Assembly: GCA_018242295.1 (NCBI GenBank)
Contig: JAFECE010000003.1
Location: 124,001-188,000 of the forward strand
Length of the DNA stretch: 64,000 nucleotides
Direction: 5' to 3'
Source: Pseudomonadota bacterium
GTDB lineage: Bacteria > Pseudomonadota > Alphaproteobacteria > Rhizobiales > Hyphomicrobiaceae
Positions 46,387-55,811 of this stretch are shown one piece after another. Each line of letters starts with the position of its first letter. Position 1 is the first letter of the stretch. Below the pieces are notes generated by a model. That model saw nothing but the letters and a program-made list of their open reading frames with translations, was not told the DNA's origin and did not search any database. Both the position numbers and the translations under genes were made by a program.

Positions 46387-47415
46387 ATGCTGACAGTTGA
46401 CGCACAGCAGCGTTTGGGGACGTTATTCAGCGTAGCCTTGCCGTTGGAGGTTCCCTTGCCGCCGGAAGTCACCGTCCTCGCCTGGGCCCTGCTCTTCGTC
46501 ATCGCCAGCGGCCTCGTTTTGCGGTTTTTTTCCTGGCTTGGCCGCCGCTCTCGAACCCAACGATCATCGTACGCCGCGCTGGAACGGGTGGAAGATGCGG
46601 TTGCTCCGAAAGCTGCCACGACGCCGCTTACAGTGGCAGCGCAGGCGCCGGCGCCTACCCGCCCGGCCGCCGATGCGCCGCATACGGCTCAGCCCGTAAC
46701 CACGGCACTTGTGCCGAAGCCGGCGCCCGCCCGTGATTACGCTTCGCTGCGATCATCCGCCGAGTCTGCAACGACCAACGTCTCCCGAGCCGTTGCTGCT
46801 GCCTATAGGCAGATCGCCGAAACTGCAGAGGCGCCAAAGCCTTTAGTCCGTACGCCTCTGAAGCCGAGCATCGGGGCGACCCTCGCTCCTACGCCGCCAC
46901 CGATGGTGCTGCAAAAGCCGAGCATTCCAGCGACGCTGCCGTCGCAGCTTGTCACAGCACCCGCGGAACCGATCGGGCTCTCGTCGACGCCATCCGATCA
47001 GGTGGCTCTCCTGGACGTGCCGATGCCTCTGACGCCGTCCCAATTCAGCAAAGATCCCGCACCGGAGCCTAAGGCGCCTGCCACTCACCGCGTTGAGCGA
47101 AAGAGCACTACGAAATCGATGGCGCTTCGTGCACGCAGGCTTGGCAAGGTCGCGCCGAGGCTCGATATCCGGCTGAAAGAGTCGCGCAGCCGCAAGGTCA
47201 TCACGGTTCCGAAGGTCAGCCGAAAGCCCGCCGAGAAGGCGGTCACGAAGGAAATGAAGGTGCTCGTCCCGCGAAGCGCGCCGGAAAAAACACCGGTCCG
47301 GCGCATCATCCGAAAGGTCGATGCCGAGAATATTTTCACTTCGGCGCAGTCTCAAACTCGGGTTGTAGGGGTGCCACAGCGCCGCTTTCGCGTTCTCTCG
47401 GCGACAGAGTTGTGA
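46387..47415 (+). CDS. Hypothetical Pro/Ala-rich membrane-anchored protein
   Basis: About 342 residues, no recognised family. A single transmembrane helix near the N-terminus (EVTVLAWALLFVIASGLVL) is followed by a long Pro/Ala/Thr-rich region (residues 70-230) with repeated short motifs (KPSIGATLAP, KPSIPATLPS), and a basic C-terminal third (SMALRARRLGKVAPRLDIRL, RKPAEKAV, RRIIRKVDAENIFTSA). I choose the ATG at 46387 because an earlier in-frame ATG at 46345 touches the pit terminator T-run, so a transcript starting after it could not use that start. Its clean single-anchor layout resembles envelope scaffold proteins; no function can be assigned. Confidence 0.65.
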   Translation: MLTVDAQQRLGTLFSVALPLEVPLPPEVTVLAWALLFVIASGLVLRFFSWLGRRSRTQRSSYAALERVEDAVAPKAATTPLTVAAQAPAPTRPAADAPHTAQPVTTALVPKPAPARDYASLRSSAESATTNVSRAVAAAYRQIAETAEAPKPLVRTPLKPSIGATLAPTPPPMVLQKPSIPATLPSQLVTAPAEPIGLSSTPSDQVALLDVPMPLTPSQFSKDPAPEPKAPATHRVERKSTTKSMALRARRLGKVAPRLDIRLKESRSRKVITVPKVSRKPAEKAVTKEMKVLVPRSAPEKTPVRRIIRKVDAENIFTSAQSQTRVVGVPQRRFRVLSATEL

Positions 47416-47691
47416 ATATCGCGGCGCCTTATGCTGATTGAGGGGCGCTCATCCGCGGCTCGATGGTGTGATTCAGCACCGGTCTCTCGCAATCGCGATT
47501 CCCTCGGATCGCCAAAAGATGCCCGGTTTTTCACGGTTTTTATCGCATTCGTGATAAGTCCGCCGGCACGGTCCACACCTTATCCTCATCGCTCCCCATT
47601 GTCCCTCGGCCGATTCGCGTGAAGCTGGTTAGTGCCTCACGAATCAGGGCATTTTCCGCCGAGATAAATCTTGAGGAATGCGGAGTTAGAG

Positions 47692-48306
47692 ATGGCACAC
47701 CAGATGCGGGCCCCGTTATCGGTCTACATGCTTGCCGATCATCTCGATGCCACGCTGGCGGCGGGCGAGGACCTGATGGCGCGCGGGAGCGACTGGCGGG
47801 CGCTGGCCGAGACGCCTTCCGATCCGAGCGACTTCATCGTGCGGCAGCGTGCGCTGGCGGAGGAGGTTCGCAGCCTCGAGCTCATGCTCGTCGCCCGCGT
47901 GTTGAAGGCCCGCACCCACGCAAGCTCGCTCGCCGAATGCGACGACCGCTTCCGCGCCATCGCGAAGCTCTTCGTTTCCGGCACCGCCATTCTGCTCGAC
48001 GCGGTCGAGGAAAGCGGCGATGCGCGGAGCACGGATTTTGACACCGCCGACGGCATTGTCGCCTATGTGCGCAGCCGCGGCCTCATCGCGCCGGACGCAC
48101 CGGCCGTACGCGTCGCTTCGGATCTGACAATCGATGACAACTTTCTTGTCGCGAAGCGCATTGCTCTCGGGCCGCTTCTCGACATGGCCGCAGCGTTCCT
48201 CGACGCTCTCGACGTTCAGTACGATCTTTTTGGCGGCGACGCGCCCACCACGACGAATGCGCGCGCCGCTGAGTTCGACGAGAGTGAGCGGGTACGGCTG
48301 AATTGA
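47692..48306 (+). CDS. Hypothetical protein, helical
   Basis: A 204-residue soluble, acidic and predicted mostly helical protein I do not recognise. It has QRALAEEVRSLELMLVARVL, KARTHASSLAECDDRFRAIA and DMAAAFLDALDVQYDLFGGD as its most regular stretches, with few charged low-complexity segments. No signal peptide or membrane helix. The ATG at 47692 has GGAG seven bases upstream; ATGs at 47671 and 47704 are alternatives. The preceding gap (47416-47691) shows no clear feature. The context, next to a CinA-N protein on the other strand, does not suggest a role. Confidence 0.7.
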   Translation: MAHQMRAPLSVYMLADHLDATLAAGEDLMARGSDWRALAETPSDPSDFIVRQRALAEEVRSLELMLVARVLKARTHASSLAECDDRFRAIAKLFVSGTAILLDAVEESGDARSTDFDTADGIVAYVRSRGLIAPDAPAVRVASDLTIDDNFLVAKRIALGPLLDMAAAFLDALDVQYDLFGGDAPTTTNARAAEFDESERVRLN

Positions 48307-48381
48307 GCAAACGGGCCGCATTTTCCGGCTCAGCGCGAACTGGCGCTTGTTTCGAAAATCCGAACGCGGATGACGACTAGG

Positions 48382-49137
48382 CTACAGGCGCAAGGCCACC
48401 TTCAGCGTGGCTGCGGCTTCGGCGAGACGGTCTTCATCGGAGCAACGCAGCACCAGATCGGATGCGGGGCGGCCGTCGCGAAGCAGCGGATAGCTTCCCA
48501 TCTGGACGTCGCGATAAAGCTGCTGATGGGCGGAAAAAACGTCGGCGATCTCGCTTTCGGGGCGATTGACCGGAATGGTCACAGATAGAAGCCTGGCGCC
48601 AGTCTTCAGGTCCGGCGTCACCCTGTGCAACATCGCCTCGGCAATCACTGGCACGCCGGCCATGACGAAGACGTTGCCGATGCGAAAGCCCGGCGCACCT
48701 GAGACCGGGTTTTCAATCAAGTCGGCGCCCGACGGCACCCGCGCCATGCGCAGGCGCGCGGGGGTCAGGCCCAGTCCCTTGGCCGCGTAGTAGTCGCCAA
48801 GAACTTTCTCGGCTCTCGCGTCAACGCCGATCGGCACGCCGAAGGCTTTGGCGATGGTGTCCGCGGTAATGTCGTCGTGGGTCGGGCCGATGCCGCCGGT
48901 CGTGAAGAGATAATCGTAGCGGTTTCTGAGGGCGTCGACGGCGGCGACGATAGCGTCCTCGTCGTCGGGCACGACGCGAACTTCGCGGAGCCTGATGCCG
49001 ATATTGGTCAGATGCTCGGCAACCGCGCCGATATTCCGATCCTTCGTTCGTCCGGAAAGGATTTCGTCGCCGATGACGAGCAGAGCTGCCGTCACGATCC
49101 GTTCTTCAGCCAAGGTCCCGCTCACCGATGTCTGCAT
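48382..49137 (-). CDS. CinA N-terminal-domain (molybdopterin-binding-like) protein
   Basis: A 251-residue protein consisting of the CinA N-terminal MoCF_biosynth-type domain without the C-terminal nicotinamide-nucleotide amidase domain. It shows ALLVIGDEILSGRTKDRN, REVRVVPDDEDAI, YDYLFTTGGIGPTHDDIT and GNVFVMAGVPVIAEAML. In two-domain CinA this region is linked to ADP-ribose or COG1058-type pyrophosphatase activity; the stand-alone form is common in alphaproteobacteria and is often named competence/damage-inducible protein A or molybdopterin-binding protein. The reaction here is not certain. Divergent from sfsA. Confidence 0.87.
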   Translation of the reverse strand: MQTSVSGTLAEERIVTAALLVIGDEILSGRTKDRNIGAVAEHLTNIGIRLREVRVVPDDEDAIVAAVDALRNRYDYLFTTGGIGPTHDDITADTIAKAFGVPIGVDARAEKVLGDYYAAKGLGLTPARLRMARVPSGADLIENPVSGAPGFRIGNVFVMAGVPVIAEAMLHRVTPDLKTGARLLSVTIPVNRPESEIADVFSAHQQLYRDVQMGSYPLLRDGRPASDLVLRCSDEDRLAEAAATLKVALRL

Positions 49138-49193
49138 TGCCGTCTCGTCTTAGCATCTGAAGTCGCGGCACGAAAACACTTGCTCATCCGTAT

Positions 49194-49230
49194 AGAGCGT
49201 CGGCCCTGATAGAATCAGGACCGACGCTCT
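49194..49230. other. 37-bp near-perfect palindrome between divergent genes
   Basis: AGAGCGTCGG(c)CCTGAT, loop AGA, ATCAGG(a)CCGACGCTCT: 17-base arms with one mismatch. Although it looks like a terminator stem, the flanking genes are divergent, so neither ends here. It lies 57 bases upstream of one start and 86 upstream of the other. Confidence 0.7.
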
Positions 49231-49315
49231 ATCTCTTTGTTTGATCGCATTTTCTTTACGCAAACCGGTGCCCACTTTGCTTGAAATTGCTCTCGTTGAC
49301 CGATATGGCGTGGCA

Positions 49316-50038
49316 ATGAAATTTCCACATCCCCTCGTTCCCGGCATTCTCGTTCAACGCTACAAGCGCTTCCTCGCGGACGTGACGACCGAAGACGGCG
49401 TCACGATCACGGCCAGCTGCCCCAACACAGGCTCAATGCTCGGGCTTACGACGCCCGGTTCGCGAGTGTGGCTGTCCGAAAGCGACAGCCCGACGCGCAA
49501 ATATCGCCATACCTGGGAATTGATCGAGGCCGATCTCGGCCTGGGGCCGCATCTCGTCGGCATCAATTCTGGCCGTCCGAACGGCCTCGTGACGGAAGCC
49601 ATTCAGCTGGGACTGATCCCGGAACTCGCAGGTTATGCGTCGCTGCGGCGCGAAGTGAAGTATGGCGTCAACAGCCGTATCGACGTTCTCCTATCGGGCG
49701 GCAAGGGCCCTCACGACTGTTATGTCGAGGTGAAAAACGTGCACCTGATGCGCAATGCTGGAGAGGCCGAATTCCCGGACAGCAAAACCGAACGGGGCGC
49801 CAAGCACTTACGCGAACTCGCCAGCATGGTGGAGGAGGGCCATCGCGCCGTCATGGTGTTCCTTGTGCAGCGCAGCGACGCCGAGAAATTCTCGGTCGCG
49901 GCCGACATCGACCCCGCTTATGCCGCAGCATTTCAGACTGCAGCAGCTTCCGGAGTCGAAATGCTCTGCTATAGGTGCCGCCTCAGCCCTTCGGAAATTG
50001 CGGTCGAAAAGCGGCTCAAAATAACAGATCTTACGTAA
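49316..50038 (+). CDS. sfsA: DNA/RNA nuclease SfsA
   Basis: A 240-residue SfsA-family protein. The motifs KRYKRFLADV-like QRYKRFLADVT, CPNTGSMLGLTTPG, NSRIDVLLSGG, the nuclease-like CYVEVKNVHLM, FPDSKTERGAKHLREL and AVMVFLVQRSDAEKFSVAADIDPAYA are those of SfsA, originally named for sugar fermentation stimulation and now viewed as a nuclease of the restriction-endonuclease-like fold. The ATG at 49316 gives the family start MKFPHPLVPG; an upstream TTG at 49241 would add 25 unrelated residues. The ribosome-binding site is weak. Confidence 0.94.
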   Translation: MKFPHPLVPGILVQRYKRFLADVTTEDGVTITASCPNTGSMLGLTTPGSRVWLSESDSPTRKYRHTWELIEADLGLGPHLVGINSGRPNGLVTEAIQLGLIPELAGYASLRREVKYGVNSRIDVLLSGGKGPHDCYVEVKNVHLMRNAGEAEFPDSKTERGAKHLRELASMVEEGHRAVMVFLVQRSDAEKFSVAADIDPAYAAAFQTAAASGVEMLCYRCRLSPSEIAVEKRLKITDLT

Positions 50039-50141
50039 GAAAAGCCGGCCAACGGCTGAAACGAAAAAGAGAGAGGCTTCGTACTCTCCGGCAAGACGGC
50101 GTTAGGGCGCCGAAAAAGGAAACGAACCAAGGTGACGAGCC

Positions 50142-50642
50142 ATGTTTTCACGGCGCGATTTTTCGAGGCTGGGCATCGCCCTGGCCGGGGGCTTCGCTAC
50201 GCTCAAGTCCGCTTCGGGGTTTGCCGCTGAAGGGACTACCGAAAAGTTCGAGGTCACGAAGTCTGACGCTGAGTGGAAGAAGGAGCTGACGCCGGAGCAG
50301 TTCGACGTTCTGCGCAAGCAGGGAACGGAACGCGCCGGAAGTTCGCCCCTGGATCAGAACGATGCCGCCGGCACTTACCTCTGCGCAGGTTGCACGCTGG
50401 CGCTCTTTTCCTCGGACACGAAATTTCACAGCGGCACGGGCTGGCCGAGCTTTTGGAAGCCCCTCGACAACGCCGTCGCGACGACGACCGACAACAGCTA
50501 TTTCATGACACGAACGGAAGTTCATTGCCGCCGCTGCGGCGGACATCTCGGTCACGTCTTCGATGATGGCCCGAAGCCGACTGGCCTCCGTTACTGCATG
50601 AATGGCGTCGCACTGAAATTCGAACCCAAGGCGGCGGGGTAA
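50142..50642 (+). CDS. msrB: Peptide-methionine (R)-S-oxide reductase, Tat-exported
   Basis: A 166-residue MsrB that repairs R-methionine sulfoxide in proteins. Zinc cysteines are in [11 protein letters not shown] and [14 protein letters not shown], the substrate region in [14 protein letters not shown], and the catalytic cysteine in [10 protein letters not shown]. The N-terminus begins [19 protein letters not shown], a twin-arginine signal, so it is probably exported folded to the periplasm, unlike the usual cytosolic MsrB. Its role would be repair of oxidised envelope proteins. A dispersed repeat follows the stop by 25 bases. Confidence 0.95.
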   Translation: MFSRRDFSRLGIALAGGFATLKSASGFAAEGTTEKFEVTKSDAEWKKELTPEQFDVLRKQGTERAGSSPLDQNDAAGTYLCAGCTLALFSSDTKFHSGTGWPSFWKPLDNAVATTTDNSYFMTRTEVHCRRCGGHLGHVFDDGPKPTGLRYCMNGVALKFEPKAAG

Positions 50643-50666
50643 GAGGTCAAGACCCGAGGTTGTTCG

Positions 50667-50809
50667 TCATCCTCGGCGGAGCGCGGCAAGGCCGCGTCGA
50701 AGGCCGGGGATCCAGCGTCAGACTCGTCGAAGACGCAATATCGCGCCTTCGGCACTTCTTACGCTGGATCCCCGGACGGCCTCGCGATGCTCGTCCGTTC
50801 GAGGATGAC
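50667..50809. repeat. Dispersed inverted-repeat element, GTCATCCTCG family
   Basis: About 143 bp with ends GTCATCCTCGG and TTCGAGGATGAC, inner pair GGGGATCCAGCG / CGCTGGATCCCCGG, and core AGACTCGTCGAAGACGCAAT, nearly the same core as at 16026. Confidence 0.8.
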
Positions 50810-50817
50810 GTTGGTAC

Positions 50818-50846
50818 TCCGGATCCCGGCCTTCGCCGGGATGATG
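50818..50846. repeat. Partial GTCATGCCGGCG-type palindrome
   Basis: CCGGATCCCGGCCTTCGCCG followed by GGATGATGG resembles the right arm of the element at 3285-3371. It directly follows a GTCATCCTCG-family copy, just as the two types are adjacent at 3285-3462. Confidence 0.55.
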
Positions 50847-51309
50847 GTGCCTAGGGCTTCCCCCGGGCACTTCCGCCCGGGGGGCTTGGCGTTTTCCGTG
50901 TGCGGGGTATCCAGCACGAAGCCAGAATTGGCGGGCCTCACCTCTCCCAACCCTGCCAGCCTTCGTCCTGGGTGTTACCGACGCAGTGCGCCTTCGCGCC
51001 TTTGAAATAAGTCGTTAATTTCACAATACTCGGTATCGCGCTGAGGCGCGGCTCAGAGGCGGTGCCCTCCTGAGCATAAAACGGCCTTGGAAGTAGGCCT
51101 TTTTCGAAAGATTGACCGGATAGACTAGGTCACGGCGCCCGACAGTTCGTTATATGTCGCAGTATGGGCGCCGGTATATTCACGTCACACGCGATGGGGC
51201 AACGGATTCATCCGAACAGCGCGTTTCATGTCCGGGTGTTAGGACGAAAAGCCGATGTGTGCCGTGTCGTCACGGCGCCTGACGGGGTTCAAAGCGGAAA
51301 AGAACGGCG
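50847..51309. other. Intergenic region upstream of the RND efflux operon
   Basis: 463 bases without a convincing gene. A short stem GGCCT/AGGCC followed by TTTTT at 51083-51104 resembles a weak plus-strand terminator. No regulator gene and no clear operator were found for the efflux operon. Confidence 0.4.
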
Positions 51310-52659
51310 ATGACGCTACTGCGGTGGGTTTCTACGATTGTGTTGGTGGGCGCTATCGCGGGCGGCGTTTACTATACGATGCACCAGCCGGTGTCCGAGA
51401 GCGCGAACGCCGGCCGCCGCGGTCCCGGCATGGGCGGGCCGGTGGCCGTCATTGCGAAGAACGCCGAGACGGCGGACGTGCCGGTCTATCTCGAAGGTGT
51501 CGGTTCGGTCAAAGCGCTCAATACCGCAACCGTGCGCGCCCAGGTCGACGGCCGCCTTCTGAGCGTCAATTTCAAGGAAGGCCAGGACGTCAAGAAGGGA
51601 GACCTGCTGGCAAAGATCGATCCCGTAACCTATCAGGCGCAGCTCGATCAGGCCGTTGCAAAGAAGGCTTTGGACGAGGCGCTGCTCGCCAACACCAAAA
51701 AGGATCTCGAGCGCTTCCAGAAGGTCGGCACGCTGGCCATCTCGCAGCAGCAGATTGACACGCAAGTCGCGCTTGTCGCGCAACAGACAGCGCAGATCAA
51801 AGCCGATGCCGCCGCGATCGAGAACGCGACCGCGATCCTCGGCTATACGACGATCGTCGCGCCGTTCGATGGACGAACCGGCATCCGGCTCGTCGATGAA
51901 GGCAACCTCGTTCATTCGGGAGACGCAGGCGGCATCGTCGTGATTACGCAGGTGCAGCCGATCTCGGTCATTTTCACGCTGCCGCAGCAGCAGCTGCCGA
52001 CGCTGACGAAATCGATCTCGGAAGGCGCCCTTACCACTTATGCGCTGACGACGGACAGCCAGAGCGAACTCGACACCGGCACGCTGAAGGTGATCGACAA
52101 TCAGGTCGATCAGCAGACCGGCACGATCCGCCTCAAGGCCGATTTTCCGAACGACAAGCGGCAGCTTTGGCCGGGGCAGTTCGTCAACGTGCGGCTGCTC
52201 GTCGATACGCTCAAGGGCGTGATCGTCGCTCCGGCGGAAGCTGTGCAGCGCGGCCCGGACGGCACATACGTCTACGTCATCGGCGCCAACAACACGGCTG
52301 AGATGCGTCAGGTGAAGATTTCGCGGCAGACTGAGAAATACGCCGTCATCGCCGATGGACTTGCGGCGGGCGAGAAGGTCGTCACGAGCGGTTTCGGCCG
52401 GCTGAAAGACGGCGCGACCGTATCGGTCAGCGACGGCAATGCGCCCCAGCCGAGCCCGCCCGCACTGTCTAAGAAGTCCGCCGACGGCAAGAAGGCCGCC
52501 AGCGCCGGCGACTCGGCAACCGTCGGTGTGCAAGCCGCGCAGGCGACGGCTCCGGCCGCAGCACCGGACGCCGCCCTCGTGACGGGCTCGACGGACAAAG
52601 ACCCCAAGGCCTCCGGCAAACATCATCATTCACACCGGGATAACGGCGCATCGCCATGA
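51310..52659 (+). CDS. mdtA: RND efflux periplasmic adaptor, MdtA-like
   Basis: A 449-residue membrane-fusion protein. An N-terminal membrane anchor (WVSTIVLVGAIAGGVYYTM) is followed by the lipoyl half-motif VRAQVDGRLLSVNFKEGQDV, a coiled-coil hairpin (about 105-165), the second lipoyl half TTIVAPFDGRTGIRLVDEGN, beta-barrel and membrane-proximal parts (FVNVRLLVDTLKGVIVAP). It bridges the inner-membrane pumps encoded next to an outer-membrane channel. The C-terminal 70 residues are Ala/Ser/Lys-rich and end in a KHHHSHRD run unusual for the family. It overlaps the next gene by ATGA. Confidence 0.93.
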   Translation: MTLLRWVSTIVLVGAIAGGVYYTMHQPVSESANAGRRGPGMGGPVAVIAKNAETADVPVYLEGVGSVKALNTATVRAQVDGRLLSVNFKEGQDVKKGDLLAKIDPVTYQAQLDQAVAKKALDEALLANTKKDLERFQKVGTLAISQQQIDTQVALVAQQTAQIKADAAAIENATAILGYTTIVAPFDGRTGIRLVDEGNLVHSGDAGGIVVITQVQPISVIFTLPQQQLPTLTKSISEGALTTYALTTDSQSELDTGTLKVIDNQVDQQTGTIRLKADFPNDKRQLWPGQFVNVRLLVDTLKGVIVAPAEAVQRGPDGTYVYVIGANNTAEMRQVKISRQTEKYAVIADGLAAGEKVVTSGFGRLKDGATVSVSDGNAPQPSPPALSKKSADGKKAASAGDSATVGVQAAQATAPAAAPDAALVTGSTDKDPKASGKHHHSHRDNGASP

Positions 52660-55600
52660 GCGTTTCCCGGCCCTTTATCGAGCGGCCGATCGCGACATTC
52701 CTTCTCGCGGTCGCGACCATTCTCGGCGGTATCCTTGGCTACCTCTCGTTGCCGGTGTCGTCCTTGCCGCAGGTCGATTTTCCGACCGTCCAGGTGACGA
52801 CCGAGCTTCCGGGTGCGAGCCCTGAGACGATGTCGACGCTGGTCACGGCGTCGCTCGAACGCCAATTCGGGCAGATCCAATCGCTGGCGTCGATGTCATC
52901 GACGAGTTCGTTTGGCCTCAGCCGCATCACGCTGCAATTCAATCTCGACCGCGATATCGACGCGGCGGCGCAGGACGTGCAGGCGGCCATCAACGCCGCC
53001 GGTTCGACGCTGCCGCGAAACCTGCCCTACCCGCCGACCTATTCGAAGGTCAATCCTGCCGACACGCCGATCGTCACGCTAGCGCTGACATCGGATACCC
53101 AATCGCTCCGCTCGCTGTCGGATCTCGCCGATACGCTGCTGGCGCAGCGGCTCGCTTCCGTGTCGGGCGTCGGTCACGTCGCCATCGAAGGCGGCATCAA
53201 GCCTGCCGTGCGCGTCGAAGCCGACGTCTCGCGTCTCGCGAGCTACGGCCTCAGCATGGCCGATCTCAGCACTGCCATCGCGAGCGCCAACGTCGCCGGT
53301 CCCAAAGGTTCGCTCGACGGCGAGAAGCAATCGTATACGATCGCCGCCAACGACCAGATCGATCAGGCGCACGTCTACGAAGACGTCATCATCGCCTATC
53401 GCAACAGCGCGCCGGTTCGTATCAAAGACGTAGCGCGCGTCTCGGAGGGCCTCGAGAACACGCGCGTCGGCGGCTGGTACAATGGCAAGCCCGCTGTCAT
53501 CGTCGACGTGCAAAGGCAGCCCGGCGCAAACGTCCTCGATACCGTTAAGCGGATCAAGGCAGAGTTGCCGCGCGTCGAAAGCAGCATGCCGGCGGGCGTC
53601 AATCTGCAAGTCGTCAGCGATCGGACCGGCACGATCAAGGCATCCGTCAACGACGTGCAGTTCACGTTGGTTCTGAGCGTCGGGCTCGTCATCATGGTCG
53701 TGCTGCTGTTTCTCCGCTCCATGCGCGCGACGATCATTGCGGGTGTCGCATTGCCGGTGTCGCTGATCGCCACCTTCGGCGTCATGTATTTCTGTGGCTT
53801 CAGTCTCGACAATCTTTCCCTGATGGCATTGACCATCGGCACCGGCTTCGTCGTCGACGATGCGATCGTTATGATCGAGAACGTCGTGCGCCACATCGAA
53901 AAGGGCGAAAAGCCGATGAAAGCCGCGCTCGACGGTGCGCGCGAAATCGGCTTCACGGTCATATCGCTGACGCTGTCGCTGATCGCCGTCTTCATCCCGT
54001 TGCTGTTCATGACCGGCCTTGTCGGACGAATGTTCCGCGAATTCGCTATGACGTTGACGATTGCCGTCGTCGTCTCGGCCGTCGTGTCGCTAACGCTGAC
54101 GCCGATGATGTGCTCCAGGCTTCTGCGCGGCGGCGGGCATGACGAAAAGGAAGGCATGATCGGCCGCTTCTTCGAGCGCGTGATCAGCGGCTACGGACGC
54201 TCTCTGGAATTCGTGTTCCGGCATCAGGGCGCAACGCTTCTGGTGGCGCTGCTGACCCTCGTCGTTACGGTTTGGCTCTATGTCATCATGCCGAAGGGCT
54301 TCCTGCCCGACCAGGATACAGGCGCCATCACCGCGGTCGTCGAAGGCGGCCCGCAAATCTCGTTTGCCGAGATGACGCGCCTGCAAAAGGACGTCGCGGC
54401 CATTGCCGCAGCCGACCCCGATGTTTCGGGCGTCGCCTCGATCGTCGGCATCGGACAGCTTAACGCCACGCAGAACGCCGGCAGCCTCAAGATCATGTTG
54501 AAGCCGCGCGACGAACGAAAATCGAATGTCGCGCAGGTGATCCAAAGGCTGAAGCACGCCGTCAGACCGACGGCAGGCGCGATCGTCTACTTCCAGCCCG
54601 TGCAGGACGTGCAGATCTCGACGCAGTCGAGCCGCGCCCGCTACCAGTACACGCTCGCGAGCACCGACGTCGACGAGGTGTCCGAATGGGCGAAGAAGAT
54701 GGCTGCGGCGCTTCATGAGTCGCGCGTCTTTCGCAACGTCGCATCGGAAGAGGTCGACGGCGGCCTGATCGCGCGTGTCGACGTCGATCGCGTTACCGCC
54801 GGGCGGCTCGGCGTCACCATGCAGGCCGTCAACGATGCACTGAGCAACGCCTTCGGCCAGCGTCAGGTCTCGACGATCTACGAACAGGCGAACCAGTATC
54901 GCGTCGTTCTCGAAGCGGCGCCCGAATATCGCAGCGACCCGTCGCGACTGGACCGACTCTATGTGCCTTCGAGCACGACGGGTACGCAGGTTCTGCTGAC
55001 CTCCGTGGCTTCGGTGAAGTATGACACCGCACCGCTCGCGATCAGCCATCAGGATCAGTTTCCAGCCATCACGATCAGCTTCAACCTCGCGCCCAATGCG
55101 TCGCTCAGCGATGCGCTTGCGGCGATTGACAATGCCAAGAAGTCCATTGACCTGCCCGCGTCGGTGACGGGCACGTTCTATGGCGACGCGGCCGAATTCT
55201 CGAAGTCGCTCGAGAACCAGCCCTGGCTGATCCTCGCCGCCATCGTGACGATCTACATCGTTCTTGGCGTTCTCTACGAAAGCCTCATCCATCCGTTCAC
55301 GATTTTGACGACGCTGCCGTCGGCTGGCATTGGCGCGGCCTTGGCGCTGGAACTCACCGGCAACGACCTCTCGTTCGTCGCGCTCATCGGCATCATTCTG
55401 CTCATGGGCATCGTGAAGAAAAACGCGATCATGATGATCGACTTCGCGCTGGAGGCTGAGCGCGAGCGCGGACTGTCGCCGCGGGATTCGATCAAGGAGG
55501 CGGCGCTGCTTCGCTTCCGGCCGATCATGATGACTACGCTTGCGGCGCTTTTCGGCGCGCTGCCGCTGGCGCTCGAGAGCGGAACAGGTTCGGAGCTCAG

Positions 55601-55808
55601 GAACCCGCTCGGCATCACGATCGTCGGTGGTCTCTTGTTGAGCCAGTTGCTGACGCTCTACACGACGCCGGTCATCTATCTGGCGATGGAGCGCCTTCGC
55701 GCGCGCCTCAGCGGACGTCGGGTCGACACGGGCGAAATGCCGGCCGCGGAACCCGCAACGGCCGGATTGGCGGGGAGACCCGATAGCCTTTCGGAGGCAG
55801 CGGAGTAG
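52656..55808 (+). CDS. mdtB: RND efflux permease, MdtB-like
   Basis: A 1050-residue inner-membrane proton-driven drug exporter of the HAE1 family. It begins SVSRPFIERPIATFLLAV and shows the first periplasmic docking loops, the central GTGFVVDDAIVMIENVVRHIE segment containing the helix-4 aspartates that relay protons, and FVALIGIILLMGIVKKNAIM in the second half. Two internal repeats of six helices each are evident. MdtB-type subunits assemble with MdtC in a 2:1 heterotrimer in E. coli; the closely following second permease argues for the same here. Substrates are unknown. Confidence 0.93.
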   Translation: MSVSRPFIERPIATFLLAVATILGGILGYLSLPVSSLPQVDFPTVQVTTELPGASPETMSTLVTASLERQFGQIQSLASMSSTSSFGLSRITLQFNLDRDIDAAAQDVQAAINAAGSTLPRNLPYPPTYSKVNPADTPIVTLALTSDTQSLRSLSDLADTLLAQRLASVSGVGHVAIEGGIKPAVRVEADVSRLASYGLSMADLSTAIASANVAGPKGSLDGEKQSYTIAANDQIDQAHVYEDVIIAYRNSAPVRIKDVARVSEGLENTRVGGWYNGKPAVIVDVQRQPGANVLDTVKRIKAELPRVESSMPAGVNLQVVSDRTGTIKASVNDVQFTLVLSVGLVIMVVLLFLRSMRATIIAGVALPVSLIATFGVMYFCGFSLDNLSLMALTIGTGFVVDDAIVMIENVVRHIEKGEKPMKAALDGAREIGFTVISLTLSLIAVFIPLLFMTGLVGRMFREFAMTLTIAVVVSAVVSLTLTPMMCSRLLRGGGHDEKEGMIGRFFERVISGYGRSLEFVFRHQGATLLVALLTLVVTVWLYVIMPKGFLPDQDTGAITAVVEGGPQISFAEMTRLQKDVAAIAAADPDVSGVASIVGIGQLNATQNAGSLKIMLKPRDERKSNVAQVIQRLKHAVRPTAGAIVYFQPVQDVQISTQSSRARYQYTLASTDVDEVSEWAKKMAAALHESRVFRNVASEEVDGGLIARVDVDRVTAGRLGVTMQAVNDALSNAFGQRQVSTIYEQANQYRVVLEAAPEYRSDPSRLDRLYVPSSTTGTQVLLTSVASVKYDTAPLAISHQDQFPAITISFNLAPNASLSDALAAIDNAKKSIDLPASVTGTFYGDAAEFSKSLENQPWLILAAIVTIYIVLGVLYESLIHPFTILTTLPSAGIGAALALELTGNDLSFVALIGIILLMGIVKKNAIMMIDFALEAERERGLSPRDSIKEAALLRFRPIMMTTLAALFGALPLALESGTGSELRNPLGITIVGGLLLSQLLTLYTTPVIYLAMERLRARLSGRRVDTGEMPAAEPATAGLAGRPDSLSEAAE

Positions 55809-55811
55809 GCG

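Noticed and set aside
47692..48306. RcdA/DUF1465 assignment for the helical hypothetical protein
   Set aside because: Size and class were suggestive, but I could not find the conserved RcdA-type motifs in the sequence.
49194..49237. Rho-independent terminator
   Set aside because: The flanking genes are divergent and the T-tract after the stem is broken (ATCTCTTTGTTT), so it is listed as a palindrome of unknown role.
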